This document shows positions 1 through 8,092 of a stretch of DNA of 64,000 nt, one piece after another. Every line of letters starts with the position of its first letter. The stretch's first letter is position 1. Origin of the DNA: Ceriagrion tenellum (taxonomy: Eukaryota > Arthropoda > Insecta > Odonata > Coenagrionidae); contig OY720643.1 of assembly GCA_963169105.1 (NCBI GenBank), forward strand, positions 129,756,041-129,820,040, written 5' to 3'. The position numbers were made by a program, and so were the translations under genes. The notes under the pieces are model-generated. The model did not search any database and was not told where the DNA came from. It saw only the letters and a program-made list of their open reading frames with translations.

Positions 1-329
1 ATTATCACCACTTACCAGTACATATTACTATCGAAAGTTAATATAATGAAAATAAACTTTAAGACCCGATAAAAGGTGTTGATAGCGTAAAATCAATCAA
101 TTATTAATTATTCACGCATTTTTATTCCACATCACCAATTTTTAAGTTTTGCTATCACTCTATCATTTAATATATATTTTAACGAAAAAAGCTGCGAGTA
201 AATATAACGAATTAACTTCCAAAAATTTCTGGATAATTGCAGTGAATAATAAAGATCAGTCATCTCTGATACTCCATATTTATCCAAGACTACACTAAAA
301 TTACTTAGCAAATTTCATAATCTACCTGG
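1..329. other. AT-rich DNA, no gene seen
   Basis: AT-rich sequence with no open frame of note and no repeat I recognise. It may include the 3' flank or terminal part of the P-like element whose coding remnant ends near 330, but I found no terminal inverted repeat to prove where that element stops. Confidence 0.5.
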
Positions 330-1079
330 TATTACTTTGGCGACTACACTCGTCATTCTTTCTGTTGCTGTAATTCTTAAGAAATATGTTACAGTATACA
401 TACACAATCTTCTTCATGCCATTGTTCACTGGATAATCACTGTCACAAACACTGTCATTAAGAAAGTCACTTAAAATCAATGCATTTATGCTCACACTAA
501 AGAGGATTTCTCTGGCTCACTCTTTTCAAGAAGTCCTCCAAGGAACTGCCGATAATTTTGTTCATCGCAATATATGTATAAACAACTGCATTCGCTGCAG
601 CCTCCCGAGACAAATAAAGACCACCACGACTGAGGCACTTAATGAAACTGTCATTATCTCTCTCTTTCTTAATGCCATCCTTTACAAATATTTGTTTACA
701 AAATATGGCCCCGGTGGCGGCGGGGTAAAGTCCTCGCCTGCTAACCCGAGGGTCGCGGGTTCGAGTCCCGCCCGGGTAGAATATTATCTGCCCAGGACAT
801 GGGTGTCTGTGTCTCGTCCGCTGTTACTGATGATCACCCGACGTAAAATGGCATAATTGTGCTGTATTCGGGGCAGTGAAAATAAATAAATAAATAAATA
901 AATGGATAACTGGTCATCTTCAGGTATGACCTCTCACAATATCCTGCTATATATGTCAAAACAGGTAGAGCACTATTTACACTTGCAATATCCTCAGGCT
1001 CTACGAAAATATTAAAGTGTAAGAATGACTCGACTGAATCTTGCAGCTCAAGCACTTTACAATCATCATTAATGCTGTT
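330..1079 (-). pseudogene. P-like transposase C-terminal region, split by a SINE
   Basis: Right of the SINE, the frame 1055-904 reads LELQDSVESFLHFNIF and SVNSALPVLTYIAGYCERSY, matching the L-P-V-x-x-Y-x-A-G-Y-C segment near the end of P transposases. Left of the SINE (706-330) the same gene continues with FIKCLSRGGLYLSREAAANA and VVYTYIAMNKIIGSSLEDFL, then, after stops, LKNYSNRKNDECSRQ near 340. The SINE at 707-903 therefore interrupted the C-terminal coding region. Several stops follow. The end of the element cannot be placed from this window alone. Confidence 0.75.
707..903 (+). mobile_element. tRNA-derived SINE, copy 1
   Basis: Starts with GGCCCCGGTGGCGGCGGGGT, whose TGGCGGCGGGG resembles the RNA polymerase III A box. 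It carries a perfect B box GGTTCGAGTCC at about 757 and ends in an (AAAT)n tail at 881-903. A near-identical copy is at 37952-38135. It lies inside the C-terminal coding region of the P-like transposase. SINEs use LINE machinery and have no protein of their own. The partner LINE was not identified here. Confidence 0.88.
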
Positions 1080-1184
1080 AGCTGAAATATTTTGGTTGGC
1101 TCATGGTTTTAGGTTCAGGGGTAAGCAGGTTTGAAGCCTTAATTTATTTCGGACTCATGCCATTGCCGTATTGAAATATGGTAA

Positions 1185-1904
1185 TTAGACCCAGCAAGCT
1201 GCCTGTATTGACCAAAACGCCCTTCTAAAGTCTGTTTGGACTTTTCCACGCAACAAAAAGTCCATGGCCAATTCTGAGATACAGTGCGATGTCATTTCAT
1301 TAAGAGCATGTGTTTTGTGCGTCAAGGCAGTACGTGTTTCTTTTAACAAGTTCCCAATGCCAGAATCTCCCCAACTGTCAAGCCAATCAAAAACTTTTTC
1401 CAAGAGTGTTCTCCCTTCACACTCTAAAGTGACAGGACTTTGCAAGGGGTCTTTCAATTTAATGCCTTTGTTTGGAGTCTTTACGTTTACCACCTTCCAC
1501 CAATCAGAAAATATTTTTTTTTCATGTAGCAGTTCCATTATAATATTTCAAATTCTTATCTTTCCCTAAAATCTTCAAAGCATTGACCACATTGTCATTG
1601 AAAACCTGTAAAACGTGTTTCACATTTTGTCTCTCTATGGGTGAAGGATAGAGAGAGCTTCCAGGGTGAGTGGATGCCCGTACCTTATAATCTCACCATA
1701 CTCGAGAAAATAAAGTTCTCGGATAGCTGCAAATGATGCTGTAGATTTTGGTCTACTTGGTTCATCTACGTCAGGGAATACCAGATTTGCCCATTGCTCT
1801 GATTTAGCCAATCGTTCCTAACACATTTAAGGATGTGAACAGAATCGAACAAGAAAGAGAGTGGGCTGGATTCATCGCAAGGATTTGGATAAACAATGAT
1901 CAGT
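1185..1904 (-). pseudogene. P-like transposase, core continuation beyond the PLE insertion
   Basis: Picks up exactly where the frame was broken by the Penelope-like element: IVYPNPCDESSPLSFLFDSV, then HILKCVRNDWLNQ, then a frameshift, EPSRPKSTASFAAIRELYFL, QNVKHVLQVFNDNVVNALK, and after another break DWWKVVNVKTPNKGIKLKDP and FLLRGKVQTD. These fit the order in P/THAP9 transposases, including the conserved G-K-x-Q/N-T/Q-D step followed by a run resembling LExRFGxYRQLAG. Stops near 1770 and 1640 and small indels make it non-functional. The open frame from 1538 to 1185 is the longest surviving piece. Confidence 0.8.
1889..1904. repeat. Target-site duplication of PLE 1, left copy
   Basis: ATAAACAATGATCAGT, matching ATAAACAATGCTCAGT at 3513-3528 with one mismatch. 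Both lie in the P-like transposase frame and encode the same short IVY stretch on the minus strand. Confidence 0.8.
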
Positions 1905-1906
1905 GT

Positions 1907-2039
1907 AATAATAATAACTTTGTAAATTTCCACACCATTTTATTGTCCAAGGAGCCTAACCAGTTTCAATGTTAACAAATTATCTTCAGAGGCAGACGCC
2001 AAATACAGATATGGTCGATTTATATATGAACAGGGTACC
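1907..2039 (-). repeat. PLE 1 terminal repeat, left arm (inverted)
   Basis: Inverted relative to 3334-3468, roughly 90 percent alike by eye. On the minus strand it carries a 40-nt hammerhead-ribozyme motif at 1954-1993. Confidence 0.88.
1954..1993 (-). ncRNA. Hammerhead ribozyme motif, PLE 1 left arm
   Basis: Minus strand, 40 nt. GCCT (stem I), core CTGAAGA, one T, AATTT-GTTA-ACATT (stem II hairpin), GAAA, short stem III CTGGT, then T, then AGGC closing stem I. This is the minimal type I layout with a tiny stem III known from Penelope-like elements. Core bases are intact. The predicted cleavage position is just before AGGC. Confidence 0.75.
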
Positions 2040-2092
2040 ATAGAGGTTTTTTATTTAAGTCGAATATCCCTGCCCTATTTTCCAGGGAATTT

Positions 2093-3165
2093 GAACGCCT
2101 TTTAAACCTTTACACTAAACAAAACTACTTCTATTTCAACGGTTCATTCTACAGTAAAACACTTGACTTATCTATGGGCTCTCCATTATCGCCTATTCTG
2201 GCCGATATTTTCATGGGCAATTTAGAGAAAAAATTATTGACCTCAAACAACCCCCTATTAAAGTATGTATTTTATTATTTTAAATATGGGGATGATGTAA
2301 TTTGCCTCTGGACTGGGACAGATAGACAATTAGACCGTTTCCTTGTTCTGCTAAACTCCCTCCATTCTTTAATCTCTTTCTCTGTGAAAAAGGTGGAAAG
2401 AAAATCAGTTTTTTAGATTTGACCATCCCCATCTCGGAGAATAAACTCTTCTTTTCGATTTTTCGTGAGCCGTCCTTGAGTGATGTCATCATCCCCATTG
2501 ACTCTTGAACCGCCATCATCTCCACAAACTCGCCTCATTCCATTCCCTCGTACATCGACTCATTAATATCCCCCCCCTTATTGACCTTGATTTTTCAACA
2601 GAAGTCATTGTTATTAAACGCGTCGCCTCACGCAACGGCTATAAAGATGACCTTATTGACAAGTTGTTATTGCGTCATTTGCGCAAGAAAGCCATATTGA
2701 GTTTCACTCTCCTCACCCCCATTTCCCCGGACAAACCCAGGAGATGGTGCAAGTTACCCTTCATTAACCAAGGAAGTTATAAACTTAGCCGTGTGCTACT
2801 GAAAGATAATTTTCAATTGTGTTTTTACAACCCTGTGACTATTGGCAAACTTCTTTTTAATTCTAAGGATCCAAATGACAATCTGTAGAGAAGCGGGGTG
2901 TACTCCCTTAGTAGTGATTCTCCCGGATGCAATTGTTTTTACGTTGGTCAAACTGGCCGTAAATTTAAAACAAGAATGTCTGAACATTTTAAAAGTTTTA
3001 TAAACCATGACAACAACTAAGTGTTTGCAAAACATCTGTTCTAATGTAATCTTTCACCTAATTTTAATCTCAAAATTTTATACTTTTGTGACAAAGGTGC
3101 TAAATTAGATTTTTTAGAAAACTTTGAAGTTGTTTTAGCTTTTAAAAAATCTAGTCATAGGGTTG
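2093..3165 (+). pseudogene. Penelope-like RT plus GIY-YIG endonuclease, frameshifted
   Basis: Begins inside the reverse-transcriptase domain: LNLYTKQNYFYFNGSFY, then the conserved MGSPLSPILADIFMGNLE (2174 on) and YFKYGDDVICLW, where YGDD stands for the catalytic motif C. After frame changes near 2415 and 2505 come LIDKLLLRHLRKKAILSF and WCKLPFINQGSYKLSRVLLK, then VTIGKLLFNSKDP (the linker typical of this group), then GVYSLSSDSPGCNCFYVGQT and GRKFKTRMSEHFKSF, the GIY-YIG nuclease with its Y, R and E/H region. Stops at 2416 and 2886 and a missing N-terminal half make it inactive. PLE enzymes copy RNA at nicks or exposed ends. GIY-YIG provides the nick. Confidence 0.88.
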
Positions 3166-3333
3166 CCCCTTTTAACTGTGCCTCTCGCCTCCTCTTTTGA
3201 CGCGGTTGGTTTTTATGTTTCCCGTGTCCTCGCTTTGCTAATCCCATCCCCCCCCCTCTACAAGGATCCTACCTCCCCCCTATCCTTCCGTAAACCCCCT
3301 CCTTATTTCCTTCCCCGTATGGTACCCTGTTCA

Positions 3334-3468
3334 GGTACCCTGTTCATATGTATAAATCGACCACCTCTGTACTTGGCATTCTGCCTCTGAAGATAATGTG
3401 TTAACATTGAAACCGGTCAGGCTCCTTGGACAATAAAATGGTGTGGAAAATTACAAAGTTATTATTAT
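3334..3468 (+). repeat. PLE 1 terminal repeat, right arm
   Basis: Partner of the left arm. A 13-bp piece, GGTACCCTGTTCA, at its inner end is doubled (3321-3333 and 3334-3346). It carries a sense-strand hammerhead motif at 3383-3422. Confidence 0.88.
3383..3422 (+). ncRNA. Hammerhead ribozyme motif, PLE 1 right arm
   Basis: GCCT and AGGC form a 4-bp stem I. Core CTGAAGA is at 3387-3393. Stem II is AATGT-GTTA-ACATT at 3395-3408, then GAAA at 3409-3412. Stem III is a minimal A-C/G-U pair set in ACCGGT, followed by C at 3418 as the cleavage residue (GTC triplet). All conserved core bases are present. Such motifs in PLE terminal repeats are published. That this copy cleaves is inference. Confidence 0.82.
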
Positions 3469-3512
3469 TTTACTATGTCTAAGTTCCAAAAGTCAATTCG
3501 TGGACTATCTGT

Positions 3513-3528
3513 ATAAACAATGCTCAGT
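3513..3528. repeat. Target-site duplication of PLE 1, right copy
   Basis: Partner of 1889-1904. It is separated from the right inverted-repeat arm by the 44-nt extension of the element. Confidence 0.8.
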
Positions 3529-4252
3529 TTGTTTGAGTTGGCTTACATGGATGCTGCTTTTCTATTAATGGCATTGTTGTCCGACACTAAGCAAAAAACC
3601 CTATACCCAATACCCACCAATGTGATAATGACTTTCTTTGGTACATGAACCACTTCTTTGAACGAGGACATCAAACTTGAAATCATAAAAACATATGCAT
3701 TTTTCGCAACTGAGGAGGAGTTATGGCTAAAACGTACAACATTACCGCCTTTGTAATCTACATAAGTTTTCAGGTGAATTTCATCCATCATTAGGATGAC
3801 ATTTCTCTCCTGATGTTCAAGTGTTGAGAAGACAATTTTGGCATATGATTATGTGTCACACAAATCTGTTTGTGTGCTTAAATTGTAACTCGAACACACG
3901 TGACGAAGGGTAGTGGAATGTGGTAGTGAGAACATGCCCGAGCTTCTGGCAAATTAATTAGCATGAGAGGAAATATTAAAGAAAATGCAAGAAAAAATAA
4001 AAGTTTCGCTTCTATAGCGGTAGCTAAACTTGCTACAGAGAATGAGCTTCAATTGTTCAATAACAATTCTAACTCTATCACCTACTTCATAATCTTCTGA
4101 TAATGACTCTAAAATAGGCAAAATCGCCACTAACTTAAGATTCACTTCTGCTTTCTCAATGCTTGGTTTGTTACCCATCAAAACATATAACCCATAAAAA
4201 ATGTCATTAATTACGTTTATCTCATTCTTTCACACAGGCAACTTGTATTTAC
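3529..4252 (-). pseudogene. P-like transposase, start of RNase H-like catalytic core
   Basis: Reading down from about 4181, the frame gives a helical region, then FARSSGMFSLPHSTTLRHV and ILMMDEIHLKTYVDYKGGNV, then VFMISSLMSSFKEVVH and CLVSDNNAINRKAASM. These match in order the catalytic core of P/THAP9-type transposases. The aspartates in MDEIHLK and SDNNAIN are the likely metal-binding residues of the RNase H fold (inference from family position). There are in-frame stops near 3950 and 3550. The reading continues into NSNKLSIVY and is cut there by the PLE insertion. The same few codons (IVY) reappear on the far side at about 1893, inside the target-site duplication. Confidence 0.8.
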
Positions 4253-4737
4253 CTACTTTTTTAGGGAAACACTGCCTAGAAAAATGGTCACTTCCAAATC
4301 ATTGTCAGCTAAAACACACGTCTTAACTTCTGGAAAAGGATCCGTTACAATGTAGCACATGAGCAATTTGATACCTTGCAAGACAATGGAGAAATTACCC
4401 AACCAGTCACATTCCTTCAATTTTTCTTGAAGTTCACCCAAATTGTTGAACTTTGCTTTTTCCTCATGAAGCCTTTTCTCTTCTTTGCTGTCTTCAATGC
4501 ACTTCTCCACCTGCTTCATTTCCATCCTTAACCTTTTCATCTCAGGTTCCTCACGAGAAGATGGTTCTGAACTTAGTATGATGGGCAGCCAGGGAAAACA
4601 GAACGTATTGCTCCTTCTTTCAGTCTGGGAGCTGATAATTTCGCAGTAACCAGCTTGCCAGTCTTCTGGTCGAACATGGAAGTCTCCAATGAAACATTCT
4701 GTTCCAGGAAATGCTTTATGCACACCTAAAATAGAGG
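4253..4737 (-). pseudogene. P-like transposase exon: THAP C-terminus and coiled coil
   Basis: The open frame runs from an intron-like acceptor (a pyrimidine run then TTTTAG, minus strand, just above 4737) to a stop at 4253. Near its start is FIGDFHVRPEDWQAGYCEI, which fits the H-F-x-P-x-D-W segment of THAP DNA-binding domains. FCFPWLP about 40 residues in looks like a decayed AVPTIF motif, which ends such domains. A charged heptad-rich segment follows (EMKRLRMEMKQVEKCIEDSK), the coiled coil used for dimerisation in P transposases. The first half of the THAP domain, with its first zinc ligands, is missing and is presumably on an exon I cannot see. Assignment is by family pattern, without a database search. 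Confidence 0.65.
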
Positions 4738-5020
4738 GAGGTAAAATTAGTTATGCCAAAATGTATTGCTAGATGAAAATAATAGCCATTTTCCATAATG
4801 TCTATAAAAAAATATTTTTCCTCTACTTATAGCACCAAATAGTTTATTTAAGCAATCTTTGCACTAATATTTATGCGAAAAGTTAAAAAATTGTGAGGTA
4901 TACTATCAACATACGACCATGATACCCGCCCCAATTAGTAGTATTAATAATTACCGAGTCTATTTATAAAAATTCGGTTCTTTCATTCTCTCAGATGTAT
5001 GTTGATTTCCCAACCTTATA
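4738..5020. other. No gene seen; short intron-like stretch
   Basis: The first bases (TTTTAG on the minus strand) look like a splice acceptor for the transposase exon at 4253-4737. The rest is AT-rich and I see no THAP N-terminal coding. Confidence 0.4.
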
Positions 5021-5815
5021 ATCATCATCATCATCATCTGGTATTCTGCCGCGTCGCATGTCCCATCCACCGTCGTTGTCTCGATCCTCTTCTCTCCCTG
5101 TCCTGTCCCTCTGTCTCCATTTATCCACTTTTTCTTCACCTCGTCTAGCGATCCTTCCAGGGTAGATCCCCCCCCTCGTCGTATTCGCCAAAACAGTTTT
5201 TTTTTAAATCTCTTCCCCTCTTCGTGTTCGAAAGATCTCCCTACTGCACCGCCTCTTTCCTTACTTTGGCTATCCGACGCATCTTCTCCAGCCTTTTCCA
5301 TGTCCACGTGTCAAATGCCTCAATCCTCTCCTGCTTTCCCGAGGCTCACGTCCCGCAGCCATTCGTCGTGACACACCATGCGTAGTATTCAACTATTTTC
5401 TTCCTCAACTCCAATGCCAGGCTGCTACATAATTAACGTTTCTCCTACTATACGGGTTCATTTACCATGGCTATTCTTGTTTCAGTTTATACTTCACCCT
5501 TCCAATTCTTTGTTTGCATACTCCCTAGGTATCTACACCTTTGGACTTGTTATATTCACCCTTTTTTAGTTCTATTTTGTTTCTCTATCGTTTATTTTCA
5601 TTTCGTTTGTTTTCCCGGAATTTATTTTCATCCCATGCTCCATTCCTTCTTCTCATTACTATGTGGTATTCAAATATCTTTGGACAGAATCACCATGTCA
5701 TCAGCAAATCTGAGCTATTGTACCTTTCTTCCCCTAATATGTATACCTAACCATAAATTAAGAAGTGCCTGAAGGTGTAAAAAGCGGAATATGAAGGCAA
5801 GGCATCTTTAAACTA
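5021..5815 (-). mobile_element. LINE remnant (RTE-like, CFDP2-type), 3' part
   Basis: Minus-strand translation in pieces gives LRFADDMVILSKD (the FADD motif C of reverse transcriptase, about 5725-5690), GMKINSGKTNEMK, RYLGSM, then IAMVNEP, KKIVEYYAWCVTTNGCGT, RIEAFDTWTWKRLEKMRRIA. That order matches the C-terminal part of RTE-like LINE ORFs commonly annotated as endonuclease-reverse transcriptases. It ends in an (ATG)n/(GAT)n tail at 5021-5038. Frame changes are frequent, so it is an old copy. The upstream part is lost, and PLE 2 lies beside its 5' break. Confidence 0.7.
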
Positions 5816-5827
5816 ACTGTCACGAAT
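5816..5827. repeat. Target-site duplication of PLE 2, left copy
   Basis: ACTGTCACGAAT, identical to 6821-6832. It lies 44 nt outside the left inverted-repeat arm. Confidence 0.82.
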
Positions 5828-5871
5828 AAATTCAACGAAACCTGTCGAGATGTTGTGGAACATTATTACTA

Positions 5872-5964
5872 AAATGAATAAAACTGAATAAAACTTGGCA
5901 ATGTCCACTGGATTATTATTGGCACAACGCGTTTCGACGCTGATGCGCCATCATCAGGTACAAA
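5872..5964 (-). repeat. PLE 2 terminal repeat, left arm
   Basis: Inverted copy of 6728-6820, about 85-90 percent alike by eye. Contains the hammerhead motif at 5922-5961 (minus strand). Confidence 0.85.
5922..5961 (-). ncRNA. Hammerhead ribozyme motif, PLE 2 left arm
   Basis: Minus strand: GTAC, core CTGATGA, T, stem II GGCGC-ATCA-GCGTC, GAAA, CGCGTT, GTGC. Stem I GTAC/GTGC pairs with one G-U. All core residues are intact. Confidence 0.8.
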
Positions 5965-6099
5965 TCTTGTCGGGAAGAATTTCTGTCATATATATGTTCG
6001 GGAAAAGGAGGGGAGGGGTTAGGGAGGGTGAAAGGAGAGGGGAGGGGGTAGGAAGGGAGGTTTCGCTGTGAGGGAGGGGTGGGGGGGTTGTGATCAAGG

Positions 6100-6700
6100 T
6101 TTTACGTCGGTAGGGAGAGAATGGGGGGATTGCTCACTAATTCTATGTCATTCATCAGTTCAACCCTCCGTTTTCTTCTTCTGATGATCTCCGATTTCTC
6201 CAGAGCGTCGAGGCGTCGTTCTTTTCCCTCGAGCCACAGGATCTTTGGGGTGAAGCTATAGTGATGGCCTTCGTCGATGAGATGTTTCGCAATTAAGGAG
6301 CTGGTGTCCTTGCTTAGGAAGCACCTCTTTATGTTCTTCTGCCCGTACTCTGATGTTCCTCCCCGTCTTCCCGTACATACACTCACAGTCGCAACATCCA
6401 CTCTTCAATTCATACACTCCTAATTTTGACCAAGGGTCAATTTTATCTAAGGTTTTGTGGAAATTGGAATTTCAGAGTGCTGGGAACGAAGAAACCGATT
6501 TTGTATTGGTCTTTAGGGAAGCACTTTGCGGCTTCATATGAATACCTACTTACGAAAGGGAGTTACACCCATTTCTTAATAACCGGTTCACTGTGGAGCT
6601 TTGTGATGGATGTTAGGGCTGCTTTCTTTCTTATTTTAATGAGTATCTAATCGACCTTAAGGACCTTTCGTAGCCGTTGACTGCGGCGATGTGGCGGATA
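6100..6700 (-). pseudogene. GIY-YIG endonuclease end of PLE 2, frameshifted
   Basis: On the minus strand: LPFVSRYSYEAAKCFPKDQY, FFVPSTLKFQFPQNL (the linker after the RT domain), then GVYELKSGCCDCECMYGKTG and RNIRVRAEEH (GIY-YIG core, with R and E at the expected places). After a one-base frame change come SSLIAKHLIDEGHHYSFTP and ILWLEGKERRLDALEKSEII, the H and E-bearing C-terminal half. No RT catalytic motif remains. The frame 6401-6102 holds the C-terminal half. Its upstream bases belong to the other frame of the same domain. Confidence 0.8.
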
Positions 6701-6727
6701 ACATCTAATTCACCGTTGAAGGCGTTT

Positions 6728-6820
6728 TTTGTACCTGATGATGGCGCATTAGCGTCGAAACGAGTTGTACTAATAAAAACCAGTGGAAATTGCTAAGTCT
6801 TATTCAGTTTTATTCATTTC
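6728..6820 (+). repeat. PLE 2 terminal repeat, right arm
   Basis: Partner of 5872-5964. Contains the hammerhead motif at 6731-6770 (plus strand). Confidence 0.85.
6731..6770 (+). ncRNA. Hammerhead ribozyme motif, PLE 2 right arm
   Basis: GTAC, core CTGATGA at 6735-6741, T, stem II GGCGC-ATTA-GCGTC, GAAA at 6757-6760, CGAGTT, GTAC. Stem I is a perfect 4-bp GTAC/GTAC. The predicted cleavage is after T6766. Confidence 0.8.
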
Positions 6821-6832
6821 ACTGTCACGAAT
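6821..6832. repeat. Target-site duplication of PLE 2, right copy
   Basis: ACTGTCACGAAT, identical to 5816-5827, directly abutting the right arm. Confidence 0.82.
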
Positions 6833-8092
6833 TATAATTTTTTGTTCTCTGTCGCCGTATCTCGGTGTCCGAACTGTTGTAGTTTGTGTATGTGTTAAAA
6901 TTGTCATTGAAATAATAACTCCTGCCAATAAAGTCACTTTATATAGATCACTCTAGCATATGCGGTGAAATTATAACAATTCATTATCCTCCTTATCCTT
7001 GATATGTTCGAGTCGAACAGGGTCTTGCGGGTAACGTGATGTTAGCTGACCGCACGGTTGAGATTTTGATCCTCTATCGCTCTCTGCATACGATTTGTGT
7101 CGAGGTGGATGTGTGCTCTTGCACTTCCTTCATGCTGTACTTCATGCCGAGAGTTGCCTCGGTCGCTGTCACACGTTTAAAGCTCAGTTTCCGCCACGGA
7201 GGATGCACACGAGAAATGTTTCGCCAATTTTCATAAGAGATGAGATGCACGTGCGAAAAAATGTATGGCAGTCGTTCTACATTCATGGGCCTTCTCAGTG
7301 TTTCCATGTGTGTGGGCGTGGGCCGCGATCCATCTGGGAATTTGGGTCAGAAGCGGAGGAGCGGCAACCCTGCTCCCCGCTCGCCTCTTCCCGCTTCCTA
7401 TCCGACTACCCCCTCCCCACTCCTATCCCACCCCTGGCGGTCGCGAAGCTTCGCCATGCCTCAGAGCTTTCCGCGGAATCCGAGAGGGGTAAAAATAAAC
7501 GTGCTTCTTGGGCAATCTCCCTCCTCATTCGCCTATTTGCACCGCCCCCCCCCCTTGCACCACACCCCGGTCCACACCCCTTCCACTCCCAGCTTCCTTT
7601 TGAACCCTCCCTTATGACGCCTCCATAATATCCATCCTCAATCGCTTCGTACCCTTCAACTACCAAGGGTCGTCTCATTCCGGTGCCTACCTTAGAAGGC
7701 AGTGTGAGCGGATTAATACTTTTCATGACATTCGACAAATTTGAGCTCATCCCCGAGAAAAATTTCCATCTTTCAAATGAAAACAATACCTATATCAGCC
7801 ATCTACCTTAATACTTGTCGAGATATTTGCCGATAAATACCTGCCTTTTAGATGGGAAATGGTCCGCGTACACTATCCAGAGAGAGTTTATGTTTAAATG
7901 TAGAAATATCGACGCATACGTATCGTCATTAATGTAAAAGTGTTAAGTTTGTATACTTTCTCTACTATTTTTAAATATGAATCAACGACTCACCCCATTA
8001 GGTTTAGCAGTAGAGCAGAAAAATCTTCAATTTGAAGGCATTTTTTAGCGTTCGGTCTGAAATAATTGAGTCAAGTTAACGCCTAGTGCATA
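6833..8092. other. Unassigned; includes a CT-rich, GC-rich block
   Basis: No domain could be read. From about 7320 to 7640 the sequence is C-rich with CpG pairs, and it opens long frames on both strands at once (for example 7095-7628 plus and 7406-7786 minus). That is expected from composition, so I do not call them genes. The block could be a promoter or first exon, but no initiator or splice evidence was strong. Confidence 0.4.

Larger units (their letters stand above)
1905..3512 (+). mobile_element. Penelope-like element 1, with inverted terminal repeats
   Basis: A 5'-shortened Penelope-like retroelement. It holds the end of a reverse transcriptase and a GIY-YIG endonuclease on the plus strand, flanked by inverted repeats of about 134 bp (1907-2039 and 3334-3468). 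Beyond the right arm lies an extra 44 nt (3469-3512) with no match at the left end. A 16-bp duplication, ATAAACAATGMTCAGT, lies at 1889-1904 and 3513-3528 (15 of 16 identical). The interrupted transposase frame rejoins across it, which supports the insertion call. Terminal repeats in either direct or inverted order, and a short one-sided extension, are known for Penelope elements. Confidence 0.9.
330..4737 (-). mobile_element. P-element-like DNA transposon remnant, broken by two later insertions
   Basis: Translated on the minus strand, this stretch gives the parts of a P-element/THAP9-type transposase in order: the end of a THAP-like domain and a coiled coil (4737-4253), the start of the catalytic core (4181-3530), core continuation (1905-1185), and the C-terminal region (1079-904 and 706-330). 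The family cuts and pastes DNA using an RNase H-like fold. Two elements sit inside it: a Penelope-like element at 1905-3512 and a tRNA SINE at 707-903. Stop codons and frameshifts break the frame, so it is a dead copy, yet the residues remain readable over nearly the whole length. The N-terminal zinc-binding half of the THAP domain was not found. An apparent splice acceptor at 4738-4745 implies an upstream exon. Confidence 0.85.
5828..6820 (-). mobile_element. Penelope-like element 2, truncated, with inverted terminal repeats
   Basis: About 1 kb. Arms at 5872-5964 and 6728-6820 are inverted copies. A 44-nt extension (5828-5871) lies only on the side downstream of the GIY-YIG frame, which matches PLE 1. 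A perfect 12-bp duplication flanks the whole (5816-5827 and 6821-6832). The coding strand is minus. Most of the reverse transcriptase is missing. Both arms carry a 40-nt hammerhead motif. Confidence 0.88.

Noticed and set aside
707..780. Possible genuine tRNA gene
   Set aside because: The anticodon arm does not form a proper 7-nt loop, and a second copy with the same non-tRNA body and A-rich tail exists. It is a SINE.
5021..5038. ATC/GAT repeat as an independent microsatellite
   Set aside because: It sits exactly at the 3' end of a LINE coding remnant and is best read as its tail.
5378..5772. Plus-strand hydrophobic frames
   Set aside because: They are the reverse of a minus-strand LINE (FADD motif readable on the other strand).
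7095..7786. Overlapping frames on both strands in a C-rich block
   Set aside because: Composition effect. No family pattern.
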